From Azoarcus sp. TTM-91 (GTDB lineage Bacteria > Pseudomonadota > Gammaproteobacteria > Burkholderiales > Rhodocyclaceae), in the NCBI RefSeq assembly GCF_012911025.1, contig NZ_WUEI01000002.1:1-64000 (forward strand): DNA of 64,000 nucleotides, in the 5' to 3' direction. The translations under genes and the position numbers were made by a program. Below the pieces are notes generated by a model. That model worked only from the letters and a program-made list of their open reading frames with translations. It was not told where the DNA came from and ran no database searches. The stretch's first letter is position 1; the number at the start of each line of letters is the position of its first letter. This document shows, one piece after another, positions 19,491-31,550 of the stretch.

Positions 19491-20657
19491 TCAGCGGACG
19501 ATGGAAACGCCGATTCTAAACTGCCCGGTCTTCGGCTCGTTGTAGTCCAGCAGCGTCTCGCCGTAGCCGTTGAAGTACTGCAGGTGGGCGAAAGCGCCGA
19601 CGCCGGAGAAGATGCTCAGGCGTATCGGGTAGGACAAGTCCAGCTGGGTGCTGCCCTTGCCCTTGGTGCCGCGGCGCAGCTGGGCGTTCAGCAACAGGCC
19701 GTCGTCGCGGCCGAAGCGCAGACCGAGCTCGCCGTAGCCGCGATAGCCGGTGATGTCCGGGTTGTCGTCCTTGTCCAGATAGGTCCAGACCTTGGGCGCG
19801 ACGCCAAGATAGGTGCGGCCGTCGGCGAAGTAGTAGCGGGCGTCGGCACGCAGGAACAGGGTGTCTATGCTGCGCGACTCCAGCCCGTCCTTGCCGTTGG
19901 ACTCGTGCTCGTAGCCGCCCTGCAGGTTCACCGAGTTGCCATCCAGCGGGTTGGAGACGCGCCACTGGTAGAACAGCGAAGGGCGGAAGCTGGTGTCGTG
20001 GAAGGGTTTGGAGTCGGCAGCCAGATCCCACATCGAGGTCTGGGTGAAGCCGAAGTAAAGCCCGCGCACCACCGGGAAGGTCTCGCCGACGACGCCGTGG
20101 GAGTCGAACAGGCGATAGCGGAAGCTGAACTGGAAGCGGGCGGTGTTGGGGTTGCCGCCGACCAGGAAGTACATCGGCTCATGGAAGCCCAGCGGCGCGG
20201 ACTCCACCGGTTCTGCCGAGGCCGGCTGGCGCATGAATTCCCCCGCCGGCGCTGCGCTCTTGGCCGCCAGTTGCGACTGCGCCTCGCTGGCGAGCGAGGC
20301 ATCGATGATGAGCCGCGCCGCCGCCGCGTCCTGCAGCGCCAGCACCGCCATGCCGGTCACCTCCCGCGGCCAGCGCGCGGTGTAGGTGCGGCGCCCGCCC
20401 GCCTCGGCAGCGCTCGCCACCAGCGGCACCGCGATGCGCGGCGTATTGCCGGGCAGCTCCACCACCGCCCCCAGCGTGTCCGGCAAGGGGTTGGCGCCGT
20501 CACCGACGACGGTGACAGCGAAGACCTCGCCTGGCACGACGCGCGGCTCATGCGTGGCGAGCAACCAGTCGGCGGCGGAGGCCGAGGGGGCGAACAGTAA
20601 GGCGAAGGTCATGGCCAAGGCGCTGGCCACGCGGAGGGGAACTCGCGGATCTTTCAC
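19491..20657 (-). CDS. pldA: Outer-membrane phospholipase A with N-terminal extension
   Basis: A protein of 388 residues from a GTG start (20657) that yields a clean signal peptide ending SASA-A (about residue 28). The OMPLA barrel occupies the last 220 residues and carries the active-site YEHESNG (H251, S253; E. coli H142, S144). Aligned without gaps, the E. coli triad residue N156 corresponds to D265 here, in SRSIDTLF. An extra periplasmic segment of about 120 residues precedes the barrel; E. coli PldA lacks it. The enzyme hydrolyses phospholipids misplaced in the outer leaflet. The GTG choice is moderately secure, with an AAAGAGAA site upstream. Confidence 0.9.
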   Translation of the reverse strand: MKDPRVPLRVASALAMTFALLFAPSASAADWLLATHEPRVVPGEVFAVTVVGDGANPLPDTLGAVVELPGNTPRIAVPLVASAAEAGGRRTYTARWPREVTGMAVLALQDAAAARLIIDASLASEAQSQLAAKSAAPAGEFMRQPASAEPVESAPLGFHEPMYFLVGGNPNTARFQFSFRYRLFDSHGVVGETFPVVRGLYFGFTQTSMWDLAADSKPFHDTSFRPSLFYQWRVSNPLDGNSVNLQGGYEHESNGKDGLESRSIDTLFLRADARYYFADGRTYLGVAPKVWTYLDKDDNPDITGYRGYGELGLRFGRDDGLLLNAQLRRGTKGKGSTQLDLSYPIRLSIFSGVGAFAHLQYFNGYGETLLDYNEPKTGQFRIGVSIVR

Positions 20658-20736
20658 GAGAATTCTCTTTAGTTGGGGGTGCGATAGCGTAGCAGGCGCT
20701 CCCCGGAACGGGCGTGACAGCAGGTTTCCGCAGCGC

Positions 20737-20774
20737 AAAAAAACCCCGCGCCGCAGGACGCGGCGCGGGGTTTT
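20737..20774. terminator. Bidirectional-looking terminator between pldA and maeB
   Basis: An A-run is followed by CCCCGCGCCGC, loop AGGAC, GCGGCGCGGGG and TTTT. The stem is perfect (11 bp) with A/T flanks on both sides. It ends the leftward maeB transcript before pldA. Confidence 0.9.
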
Positions 20775-20797
20775 CCGCTATTGCGGAGCGCCTACGC

Positions 20798-23095
20798 TCA
20801 GCGGGCGGCGCTGGCCCGCACTTCCTGTGCATCCACCACCGCCAGGGCGGTGATGTTCACCAGGCGGCGCACGGTGGCCGACGGGGTGAGGATGTGCACC
20901 GGCTTGGCCGCGCCCAGCAAGATGGGGCCGACCGACACGCCGTCGCCGTTGGCCATCTTCATCAGGTTGAAGGAGATGTTGGCCGCGTCCAGGTTAGGCA
21001 TCACCAGCAGGTTGGCCTCGCCGACCAGCGTGGAGTCCGGATGTACCTTGGCGCGGATTTCCGGCGACAGCGCGGCGTCGCCGTGCATCTCGCCATCGCA
21101 TTCCAGGTCCGGCGCGAGTTGCTTCAGCAAACCGACCGCCTCGCGCATCTTGCGCGCGGAAGTGGAGCGCGAGCTGCCGAAATTGGAGTGGGACAGCAGT
21201 GCCAGCCGCGGCTCGATGCCGAAGCGGCGCAGTTCTTCCGCCGCCATGCGGGCGATTTCCGCCACCTCTGCCGCGCTCGGGTTCTCGTTCACATAGGTAT
21301 CGGTGATGGCCAGCGTGCGCTTGGGCAGCAGCAGCAGGTTCATCGCCGCGAACTGCTTGGCGCCGGCCTTGAGGCCGATGACGTCGACCACGTGCTGCAT
21401 GTGGTAGTCGTAGGTGCCGAAAGTGCCGCAGACCAGCGCGTCGGCGTCACCGGTGCGCAGCAGCATGGCACCGATCAGCGTGGTGTCGCGGCGCATCTTG
21501 GCCTTGGCGATTTCCGGCGTCACGCCATCGCGCCCCATCAAGCGGTAATACTCGTTCCAGAGGTCGCGGTAGCGCGGGTCAGACTCCGGGTTGACGATGT
21601 CGAAATCGCGCTCCGGCACCAGGTTGAGGCCGATCTTCTTGATCCGCATCTCGATCACGCTGGGGCGGCCGACCAGGATGGGACGCGCCAGGCCCTCGTC
21701 CACCACCACGCGGGCCGCGTGCAGCACGCGTTCATCCTCGCCTTCGGCGTAGATCACCCGCTTCTGCTCCATCGGCACCCGCTTGGCGGCGGAGAACACC
21801 GGCTTCATCACGATGCCGGTGGTGTAGACAAAGTCGGTCAGGCTGGCGACGTAGGCGTCGAAGTCCTCGATCGGCTTGGTCGCCACGCCGGACTCCATGG
21901 CCGCACGGGCCACCGCCGGCGCGATCTTGACGATGAGGCGGGGATCGAAGGGGCGCGGGATGATGTAGTCCGGCCCGAAGGACAGCTCGGCGCCGCCGTA
22001 GGCGGAGGCCACCACGTCGTTCTGCTCGGCCTGGGCCAGCTCGGCGATGGCCTTCACGCAGGCGAGCTTCATCTCTTCGTTGATCTTGGTCGCGCCCACG
22101 TCCAGCGCACCGCGGAAGATGAAGGGGAAGCAGAGGACGTTGTTGACCTGGTTGGGAAAGTCGGAGCGGCCGGTGGCGATGATGCAGTCCGGGCGAACTT
22201 CCTTGGCGTCGGCCGGCAGGATTTCCGGATTCGGATTGGCCAGCGCGAAGATCAGCGGCTTGTCGGCCATCTTCGCGACCATTTCCTTCTTCAGCACGCC
22301 CGCGGTGGACAGGCCGAGGAAGACGTCGGCGCCCTCGATCACGTCGCCCAGGCTGCGGGCTTCGGTGGTCTGCGCGTAGCGGGCCTTGTTCGCCTCCATC
22401 TTCTCGTCGCGGCCGTGGAAGATCACGCCCTTGGAGTCGCACACATAGACGTTCTCGCGCTTCAACCCCAGGCCCACCATCAGGTCCAGGCAGGCGATGG
22501 CGGCAGCACCGGCGCCGGAACACACCAGCTTTACCTTGGCGATGTCCTTGCCGACCACCTTCAGGCCGTTGATCAGGCCGGCGGCGGAGATGATGGCGGT
22601 GCCGTGCTGGTCATCGTGGAACACCGGGATGTGCATGCGCTCGCGCAGCTTCTGCTCGATGTAGAAGCACTCCGGCGCCTTGATGTCTTCCAGGTTCACG
22701 CCGCCCAGCGTGGGTTCCAGCGCGGCGATGATGTCGATCAGCTTGTCCGGGTCGTTCTCGGCCAGTTCGATGTCGAACACGTCGATGCCGGCAAACTTCT
22801 TGAACAGGCAGCCCTTGCCCTCCATCACCGGCTTGGACGCCAGCGGGCCGATGTTGCCCAGACCCAGCACCGCGGTGCCGTTGGTCACCACCGCGACCAA
22901 GTTGCCGCGGCTGGTCAGCTCACGCGCTTCCGCCGGATCGGCGACGATGGCATCGCAGGCGGCGGCCACGCCGGGCGAATAGGCGAGCGCCAGGTCGCGT
23001 TGATTGGTGAGGCCCTTGGTCGGCACAACCGAAATCTTGCCGCGCGTCGGTGCACGGTGATAATCCAGCGCCGCGGCGATGAAATCCTGATCCAT
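20798..23095 (-). CDS. maeB: NADP-dependent malic enzyme with phosphotransacetylase-like domain
   Basis: Oxidative decarboxylation of malate to pyruvate with NADP. The protein has 765 residues (E. coli MaeB 759). The catalytic part (about 1-430) contains [29 protein letters not shown] and the Rossmann loop [12 protein letters not shown]. The C-terminal 330 residues resemble phosphate acetyl/butyryltransferase and are regulatory in E. coli MaeB (acetyl-CoA). The start [16 protein letters not shown] at 23095 has an AGAGGG site; open codons further upstream are not conserved. Confidence 0.96.
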   Translation of the reverse strand: MDQDFIAAALDYHRAPTRGKISVVPTKGLTNQRDLALAYSPGVAAACDAIVADPAEARELTSRGNLVAVVTNGTAVLGLGNIGPLASKPVMEGKGCLFKKFAGIDVFDIELAENDPDKLIDIIAALEPTLGGVNLEDIKAPECFYIEQKLRERMHIPVFHDDQHGTAIISAAGLINGLKVVGKDIAKVKLVCSGAGAAAIACLDLMVGLGLKRENVYVCDSKGVIFHGRDEKMEANKARYAQTTEARSLGDVIEGADVFLGLSTAGVLKKEMVAKMADKPLIFALANPNPEILPADAKEVRPDCIIATGRSDFPNQVNNVLCFPFIFRGALDVGATKINEEMKLACVKAIAELAQAEQNDVVASAYGGAELSFGPDYIIPRPFDPRLIVKIAPAVARAAMESGVATKPIEDFDAYVASLTDFVYTTGIVMKPVFSAAKRVPMEQKRVIYAEGEDERVLHAARVVVDEGLARPILVGRPSVIEMRIKKIGLNLVPERDFDIVNPESDPRYRDLWNEYYRLMGRDGVTPEIAKAKMRRDTTLIGAMLLRTGDADALVCGTFGTYDYHMQHVVDVIGLKAGAKQFAAMNLLLLPKRTLAITDTYVNENPSAAEVAEIARMAAEELRRFGIEPRLALLSHSNFGSSRSTSARKMREAVGLLKQLAPDLECDGEMHGDAALSPEIRAKVHPDSTLVGEANLLVMPNLDAANISFNLMKMANGDGVSVGPILLGAAKPVHILTPSATVRRLVNITALAVVDAQEVRASAAR

Positions 23096-23429
23096 TGTTA
23101 TCCCTCTCGGAACGGTGAGGTGTTTGTATGAGTAATGTGGGGCGCAACAATAGGCGCGCGCCGTCGCCTCGCCAATTGCGACCATCCGCAGCCTGTATTG
23201 TTGATGTCGGCGCCGACAACGCCGTGCCGCAGAGCGGGCTCCGACCGGAACCCGCATGCCATCCGACTGAAAAAACAGCCAGAACGGGCATGACTGACGA
23301 GGCGGCAGTTTAGCTCAAGGCGCGTAACCTTGGGCGGCAGGGCCGGCGGCGCGCTCCCCGGCCACGGCAGCCTTATCCCGCCGGCAAGGGCTTTTTGGCA
23401 CAATGGGCACACGACTCGAGGGGGAAACT
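23096..23429. other. Divergent intergenic region maeB / parA
   Basis: These 334 bp contain no gene. The maeB-proximal 60 bp are A/T-richer (leftward TTGTTG, 16 bp, TACAAA is a weak promoter candidate). Just before parA, TGGCACAAT (23396-23404) is an extended -10 candidate ending 25 bp from its ATG. A stretch resembling a -24/-12 sigma-54 site there has the wrong spacing. Nothing else is recognised. Confidence 0.5.
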
Positions 23430-24209
23430 ATGCGGCGTGTGGTATTCAATCAGAAGGGCGGCGTCGGGAAATCCACCATTACCTGCAACCTGGCGGCCAT
23501 CAGCGCCCATCGCGGCAAGCGCACGCTGGTGGTGGACCTGGACCCGCAGGGCAACTCCACCCAGTACCTGCTCGGCAACGCCGATACCGACCAGGCGCTG
23601 ACCCTGGCCGGCTTCTTCGACCAGACGCTGAACTTCAAGCTGAACCCCAAGGGCACCGAGGAGTTCATCGTCGCCTCGCCCTACGAAGGGCTGCACGTGA
23701 TGCCCTCGCATCCACTGCTGGAAGAGCTGCAGAGCAAACTGGAGTCGCGCTACAAGATCTACAAGCTGCGCGACGCGCTGCAAGAACTGGCGGAGGACTA
23801 CGACGAGGTCTATATCGACACGCCGCCGGCCCTCAACTTCTACACCCGCTCGGCGCTGATTGCCGCCGACGCCTGCCTGATCCCCTTCGACTGCGACGAC
23901 TTCTCCCGCCGGGCGCTGTACTCCCTGCTGGAGAACGTGGAGGAGATCAAGGCCGACCACAATCGCCACCTCGAAGTGGAAGGCATCGTGGTCAACCAGT
24001 TCCAGCCGCGCGCCAGCCTGCCGCAGAAGGTGGTGCAAGAGCTGATAGACGAGGGCCTGCCGGTGCTGTCGCCTTATCTCTCCGCCTCGGTGAAGATCAA
24101 GGAATCCCACGAACAGGCGCGGCCGATGATTCACCTGGACGCCCGCCACAAGCTGGCGCAGGAATTCGTCGCCCTGCACGACACACTGGCTGCACGCTAC
24201 GGCACCTGA
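23430..24209 (+). CDS. ParA/Soj-family ATPase (orphan, no parB beside it)
   Basis: A cytosolic deviant-Walker ATPase of 259 residues. FNQKGGVGKST (about 6-16) is the P-loop with the signature lysine, VVDLDPQGNST is Walker A' and VYIDTPPAL is Walker B. The ATG at 23430 has a GAGGGGG site 6-8 bp upstream. No ParB gene or parS-like repeat is seen nearby, and the convergent neighbour is uvrD. Members of this family position chromosomes, plasmids, chemosensory arrays or polar machines. Which applies here cannot be decided from sequence. Confidence 0.88.
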   Translation: MRRVVFNQKGGVGKSTITCNLAAISAHRGKRTLVVDLDPQGNSTQYLLGNADTDQALTLAGFFDQTLNFKLNPKGTEEFIVASPYEGLHVMPSHPLLEELQSKLESRYKIYKLRDALQELAEDYDEVYIDTPPALNFYTRSALIAADACLIPFDCDDFSRRALYSLLENVEEIKADHNRHLEVEGIVVNQFQPRASLPQKVVQELIDEGLPVLSPYLSASVKIKESHEQARPMIHLDARHKLAQEFVALHDTLAARYGT

Positions 24210-24256
24210 GGCAGCTCAGCCCGCCTTCGGCCCCCGCCGCGCTCAAGTGGCGGGAG

Positions 24257-26449
24257 TCAGATCGGATCCAGCTTGGCCACTCCCAGCAGCAGCCACTTGA
24301 TGCCAGCCGGACCGAAATTCACCTGCACCCGGGCGTCCGAGCCGCTGCCTTCGGCGGCAACGATCACGCCCTGGCCGAAACGGGCGTGCCTCACGCCTTG
24401 GCCGATGCGCAGCCCGCCCAGCTCCGGCCGGCTCGGCGGTGCCGCGTTGGCGCGGTAGCCGGAAGACGAATAGCCGGAGGAGCCGGAGGTTGAGGCGCTG
24501 GCGCGCGGCTTGGGCGGCGTCAGCCACTTCAGCAGGCCGGCGGGAATCTCCTCGAGGAAGCGGGAGCGCGGGTGGTAGCGCGTCTGCCCGTGCAGCATGC
24601 GGCTCTGGGCGCAGGTGATGTAGAGCCGCTCCCGCGCCCGCGTCACCGCCACGTACATCAGGCGGCGCTCCTCCTCCAGGCCTTCGGTTTCGAGAATGCT
24701 GTTCTCGTGCGGGAACAGGCCTTCTTCCAGGCCGGACAGGAAGACGGCGTTGAACTCCAGGCCCTTGGCCGAATGCACTGTCATCAACTGCACCGCTTCG
24801 GCACCCTGCTCCGCCTGATGGTCGCCGGCTTCCAGTGAAGCGTGGGCGAGGAAGTCGGCCAGCAACGCGTGCGGCTGCTTAAGGGTTTCGACATCGGCGT
24901 CGGACTCAGCGACGAAGTTGGCCGCGGCATTGAGCAATTCGTCCAGGTTCTCCAAGCGCTCGCGGCCTTCCTTCTCGGCGAGGTAATGGTCGCGCAGGCC
25001 GGAGCCGTGCAGCACATGATCCACCAGCTCCGGTAGCGGCAGGGGCGCGGTCTCGGCCCGCAGCGTCTCCACCAGCCGGACGAACTGCGCCAGCACGGTG
25101 CCCGGCTTGCCACTCAGATGAGGCACGGTGGCGTAGAGGCTGGCGTTGAAGGTGCGCGCCGCGTCCTGCAACGACTCCAGCGAGCGGGCGCCGATGCCGC
25201 GCGCAGGGAAATTCACTACCCGGGCGAAGGCGGTATCGTCATCCGCGTTGGCGATCAACCGCAGGTAGGCCAGCGCGTGCTTGATCTCCTGCCGTTCGAA
25301 GAAGCGCAGCCCGCCATAGACGCGATAGGGAATGCCGGCGCTGAAGAGCTGGTGCTCCAGCACGCGCGATTGGGCGTTGGAACGGTAGAGCAGCGCGATC
25401 TCGCCGCGCGAGGCTCCATCGCGCACCAGCGACTGGATTTCCTCGACGATCCAGCGTGCTTCGTCGCCATCCGAGAAAGCCTCGAACACCCGGATGGGCT
25501 CGCCGGCGCCCTGGTCGGTCCACAGGTTCTTGCCGAGGCGGTTGGCGTTGTAGCGGATGATGGCGTTGGCCGCGTCCAGGATGTTGCCGCCGGAGCGGTA
25601 GTTCTGCTCCAGCCGGATCACGTTGGCGACGCGGAACTCGCGCTCGAAGTCGAGCATGTTGCCGACCTCGGCGCCGCGGAAGCGGTAAATGGATTGGTCG
25701 TCGTCGCCAACGCAGAACAGCGCCGCCCCGCCCTCACGGCCGTCGTCTGCCAGCAGCTTCAGCCAGCGGTACTGCAGGCGGTTGGTGTCCTGGAACTCGT
25801 CCACCAGAATGTGGCGGAAGCGCCGCTGGTAATGGCGCCGCAGCGGTTCGTTGCGCTCCAGCAGCTCGTAGGAGCGCAGCAGCAGCTCGGCGAAATCGAC
25901 CACGCCTTCGCGCTGGCACTGGGCTTCGTACTCGGTGTAGAGCATGACGCGCTGGCGGGTGTGGTCATCCCAGGCCTCGACCGCTGCCGGCCGGTTGCCC
26001 GCGTCCTTCTGGCCGTTGATGAAGTGCTGCAAATCACGCGGCGGATACTTCTCATCATCGATGTTCAGCGTCTTCAGCAGGCGCTTGATCGCCGCCAGCT
26101 GATCACCGGAGTCCAGGATCTGGAACAGCTGGGGCAGGCCGGCATCGCGGTAGTGCGCCCGCAGCAGGCGGTTGCACAGGCCATGGAAGGTCCCTATCCA
26201 CATGCCACGCGGACTCACCGGGAGCATGGCCGACAGCCGCGCCAGCATCTCCTTCGCCGCCTTATTGGTGAAGGTCACCGCCAACAGCCCGGAGGGATCG
26301 ACCTGGCCGGTCTGTATCAGCCAGGCGATGCGCGTGGTCAGCACTCGCGTCTTGCCCGAGCCGGCCCCCGCCAGGATCAGCGCATGCTGGGGCGGCAACG
26401 TGACCGCCTGCATCTGTTCGTTGTTGAGATTCGCTAGCAGATTCGACAT
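24257..26449 (-). CDS. uvrD: DNA helicase II
   Basis: Superfamily 1A 3'-5' helicase acting in nucleotide-excision and mismatch repair, 730 residues (E. coli UvrD 720). The P-loop GAGSGKT lies near 28-34. Further helicase motifs are TFTNKAA, LVDEFQDTN, GDDDQSIYRFRGA, LEQNYRS, VHSAKGLEF and VAVTRA. The C-terminal GQGVRHARFGQGV and KWLLLGVAKLDPI are the UvrD/PcrA Tudor-like tail, which separates it from Rep. A Ser/Gly-rich linker (near 650-680) precedes that tail. Confidence 0.97.
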   Translation of the reverse strand: MSNLLANLNNEQMQAVTLPPQHALILAGAGSGKTRVLTTRIAWLIQTGQVDPSGLLAVTFTNKAAKEMLARLSAMLPVSPRGMWIGTFHGLCNRLLRAHYRDAGLPQLFQILDSGDQLAAIKRLLKTLNIDDEKYPPRDLQHFINGQKDAGNRPAAVEAWDDHTRQRVMLYTEYEAQCQREGVVDFAELLLRSYELLERNEPLRRHYQRRFRHILVDEFQDTNRLQYRWLKLLADDGREGGAALFCVGDDDQSIYRFRGAEVGNMLDFEREFRVANVIRLEQNYRSGGNILDAANAIIRYNANRLGKNLWTDQGAGEPIRVFEAFSDGDEARWIVEEIQSLVRDGASRGEIALLYRSNAQSRVLEHQLFSAGIPYRVYGGLRFFERQEIKHALAYLRLIANADDDTAFARVVNFPARGIGARSLESLQDAARTFNASLYATVPHLSGKPGTVLAQFVRLVETLRAETAPLPLPELVDHVLHGSGLRDHYLAEKEGRERLENLDELLNAAANFVAESDADVETLKQPHALLADFLAHASLEAGDHQAEQGAEAVQLMTVHSAKGLEFNAVFLSGLEEGLFPHENSILETEGLEEERRLMYVAVTRARERLYITCAQSRMLHGQTRYHPRSRFLEEIPAGLLKWLTPPKPRASASTSGSSGYSSSGYRANAAPPSRPELGGLRIGQGVRHARFGQGVIVAAEGSGSDARVQVNFGPAGIKWLLLGVAKLDPI

Positions 26450-26524
26450 GGGAGCTTCCTTTCCAGGGGCCGCATTCTACCCGCCATGCGCGCCTCGCCC
26501 GCCGCCGGAAACCATCGCCACAAC

Positions 26525-26542
26525 TGTTGCGCCATTGCAACA
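26525..26542. promoter_or_regulatory. Operator-like palindrome
   Basis: TGTTGC GCCATT GCAACA is a 6-6-6 inverted repeat ending 6 bp upstream of the -35 hexamer at 26549. The position suits an activator site. The binding protein is unknown. Confidence 0.4.
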
Positions 26543-26548
26543 AGAAAC

Positions 26549-26577
26549 TTGAAATCGCTTCAGCTCTGAAATATCTT
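26549..26577 (+). promoter_or_regulatory. Sigma-70 promoter candidate
   Basis: TTGAAA, 17-bp spacer, TATCTT, reading towards the small gene at 26763. Confidence 0.5.
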
Positions 26578-26762
26578 GGATTTGTGCATAGCAGCAAAAG
26601 CATGAACTTGATCACGCCCCAACAGTCGAAGAATCCGTAGAATCGAGCAAAAATAAGCTCCGGCAACGGATTTTGCAGTACAACAAGAACACGCATGACG
26701 GCCGCTTCAAAAGAGCGCCGCCCTGCAATGGGCTCTACCGGAGCCCCCAGGAGAAACACCAG

Positions 26763-27101
26763 ATGCAAACGCCCAAGCTCCTTCCTTGGTACGCCAGCAA
26801 GGCTGGCGTCTCGACCGAGCGCGCCGCCATCCTGTGGCGCCGCGCCGTCCGCCAGGCCACCGCCGATACCGGCTGGGTCGGCAACTCCGAATACTGGGGC
26901 GCAGCCATGGACAGCTTCCTTCGCCAGTTGGAGGAAGAGAAGAACAGCCGCTGCACCCCGCGCGTAACGCCCCTGCTGCGCAGCCAGAATCTGATGTGGC
27001 GCCTGCCCCTCCTCGCCATGGAAGACGTGGTGAGCGCCGTTTCGGCCGAGTGGCAGAAGAGCTTTCCGCGCGCCACCGGGCGCAGCCGCGAAGCGGCCTG
27101 A
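26763..27101 (+). CDS. Small conserved hypothetical protein
   Basis: A protein of 112 residues, not recognised as a named family. The ATG at 26763 is preceded by AGGAGAAA at good spacing. It is basic at both ends, Trp-rich (WYASK, LWRRAV, GWVG, YWGAA, MWRLP) and predicted helical, with no signal peptide or membrane segment. It has its own promoter region upstream and a strong terminator downstream, so it is probably a monocistronic regulated gene. The codon usage matches its neighbours. Confidence 0.75.
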   Translation: MQTPKLLPWYASKAGVSTERAAILWRRAVRQATADTGWVGNSEYWGAAMDSFLRQLEEEKNSRCTPRVTPLLRSQNLMWRLPLLAMEDVVSAVSAEWQKSFPRATGRSREAA

Positions 27102-27171
27102 ACGCCGCACGCCTCTCTCCCGCAGATTTCCTTCCCGCTCGCGGGAAAACCGTCTCCCTCCCTCTCCTTAA

Positions 27172-29934
<2,763 letters not shown>

Positions 29935-29945
29935 GGACACCCCTG

Positions 29946-30461
29946 ATGCCTTCCTCCCTCACCCGGCGCCGCCTCCTCACCGGCGCCACCACCGGTCTGG
30001 CCGCCGCGCTGCTGGCCAGTTGCGGCTTCCGCCTGCGCGGGCCGCAGCCGCTGGACTTCGCCACCATCCATGTCGGCGCGAGCCAGTATTCCGACCTCGG
30101 CATCTCGCTGCGCCGGCACATCGCCACCAGCGGCAGCACCACCGTGGTGGATGATCCGGCCACCGCCGACGTCAAGCTGCAGATCCTCGCCAACGAACGC
30201 GAACGCGAGATCCTCAGCCTGACCGGCGCCGGCAAGGTGCGCGAATACCAGCTCATCCAGCGCATCCGCTTCCGGCTGGCGGACAAGAACGGCAGCGATC
30301 TCATCCCCCCCACCACCATCCTGGCCCGTCGCGAATACACCTTCGACGACTCCCAGGTGCTGGGCAAGGAACAGGAAGAGAACCTGCTCTACAACGACAT
30401 GCAGAGCGATCTGGTGATGCAGATCATGCGCCGCCTCGCGGCAGTCCATCGCAACCCGTGA
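29946..30461 (+). CDS. lptE: LPS-assembly lipoprotein LptE
   Basis: Outer-membrane lipoprotein that plugs and assembles LptD for lipopolysaccharide export. The protein has 171 residues. The signal has a twin-arginine-looking basic start (TRRRLL) and a lipobox LASC, followed by GFRLRG, the hallmark start of mature LptE. DIG/LRR motifs are absent. It lies 11 bp after leuS and overlaps holA by 4 bp (GTGA), the standard order in proteobacteria. Confidence 0.93.
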   Translation: MPSSLTRRRLLTGATTGLAAALLASCGFRLRGPQPLDFATIHVGASQYSDLGISLRRHIATSGSTTVVDDPATADVKLQILANEREREILSLTGAGKVREYQLIQRIRFRLADKNGSDLIPPTTILARREYTFDDSQVLGKEQEENLLYNDMQSDLVMQIMRRLAAVHRNP

Positions 30462-31468
30462 TCCTGCGTCCCGACCAGCTCCAGGCCCAGCTCGGCAAGG
30501 CGCTGGCGCCGTTGTGGACGGTGCACGGCAACGAGCCCTTGCTAGTCCTGGAGGCCGCCGACGCCATCCGCGCGGCGGCGAAGAAACAAGGCTACGAAGA
30601 GCGCGAAACCCTGGTCGTCGGCCAAGGCTTCCGCTGGGACAGCCTGACGCTGGCCGCCGGCAACATGTCGCTGTTCGGCGGCTCCAAGCTCATCGACCTG
30701 CGCATTCCCACCGGCAAGCCCGGCCGCGACGGCGGCGAAGCCCTGCAGCGCCACGCCGCCAATCTGCCGGCCGGCACCATCACCCTGCTCACGCTGCCGG
30801 AAATCGACTGGCAGGCGCGCAAGACCAGCTGGTTCAAGGCCCTGTCAGACCAGGGCAATGTGCTGGAGCTGAACGCCCCGGAGCGCGAGCGCCTGCCCGA
30901 CTGGATCGCCCACAGGCTGGCCGCGCAGAAACAGACCGCAGCGCCGGAAGCACTCGCCTTCATCGCCGACCACGTGGAAGGCAACCTCCTTGCGGCCCAC
31001 CAGGAAATCCGCAAACTTGGCCTGCTGCATCCGGAAGGCGCGCTAACGCTGGAGCAGGTGCAAGACGCCGTACTGAACGTTGCCCGCTACGACATCGACA
31101 AACTCCGCCATGCCATCCTGGAAGGCGACCCGGCACGCTGCGCCCGTCTGCTCGATGGCCTGCGCGGCGAAGGCGCCGCGCCGCCCTTGGTGCTGTGGGC
31201 GCTGGCGAACGAAACCCGCACGCTGGCAGCACTGCGCAGTGGCCAAGATGAAGGCCAGTCGCTGCAGGCGCTGATGAAGGCGGAACGGGTGTTCGACGAA
31301 CGCCGCCGCCAGGCGCTGGGCAAAGCGGTGGGCCGGCTTTCCATCGGCACGCTGCGCGCCGCGCTGATGCACGCCGCCCGCATAGACCGCATGATCAAGG
31401 GCCTGGTGCCCGGCGACATCTGGGACGAATTCCTGCTCCTGTCGCTGCGCCTGAGCCGCTCCCGCTAA
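30458..31468 (+). CDS. holA: DNA polymerase III delta subunit
   Basis: Clamp-loader subunit that opens the beta ring, 336 residues (E. coli 343). The start is GTG within the lptE stop (GTGA). N-terminal AAA-like features include [16 protein letters not shown] and [13 protein letters not shown]. The C-terminal collar domain spans about 210-336. Coupling with lptE and leuS is conserved in this phylum. Confidence 0.95.
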   Translation: MILRPDQLQAQLGKALAPLWTVHGNEPLLVLEAADAIRAAAKKQGYEERETLVVGQGFRWDSLTLAAGNMSLFGGSKLIDLRIPTGKPGRDGGEALQRHAANLPAGTITLLTLPEIDWQARKTSWFKALSDQGNVLELNAPERERLPDWIAHRLAAQKQTAAPEALAFIADHVEGNLLAAHQEIRKLGLLHPEGALTLEQVQDAVLNVARYDIDKLRHAILEGDPARCARLLDGLRGEGAAPPLVLWALANETRTLAALRSGQDEGQSLQALMKAERVFDERRRQALGKAVGRLSIGTLRAALMHAARIDRMIKGLVPGDIWDEFLLLSLRLSRSR

Positions 31469-31510
31469 GCCCACTGCGCCTGCCCGCGCTCGCCGGCCAG
31501 CCCGGTTCGG

Positions 31511-31519
31511 TGCTTTAAT
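31511..31519 (+). promoter_or_regulatory. Extended -10 promoter candidate for proA
   Basis: TGCTTTAAT (TGn plus TTTAAT) ends 31 bp before the proA ATG, in the 82-bp gap after holA. A -35 is not evident. Confidence 0.4.
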
Positions 31520-31550
31520 TGACGTTTGCGTCTCAGCACCGAAGAAGCCG

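Larger units (their letters stand above)
26450..26762. other. Regulatory intergenic region upstream of the small conserved gene
   Basis: These 313 bp are markedly A/T-richer than their surroundings. They contain the palindrome TGTTGC-N6-GCAACA (26525-26542) and a good rightward promoter (26549-26577). The transcribed leader before the gene at 26763 would be about 180 nt. No further gene is supported in it. Confidence 0.5.

Noticed and set aside
20714..23131. 805-codon open frame opposite maeB
   Set aside because: Shadow of maeB codon usage; it runs through the intrinsic terminator at 20737-20774.
23385..23412. Sigma-54 promoter before parA
   Set aside because: GG and GC elements are spaced 10 instead of 12 bases apart. 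An extended -10 explains the site better.
23430..24209. Chromosomal parABS partition locus
   Set aside because: No parB and no parS-like palindromes nearby; adjacent genes are maeB and uvrD.
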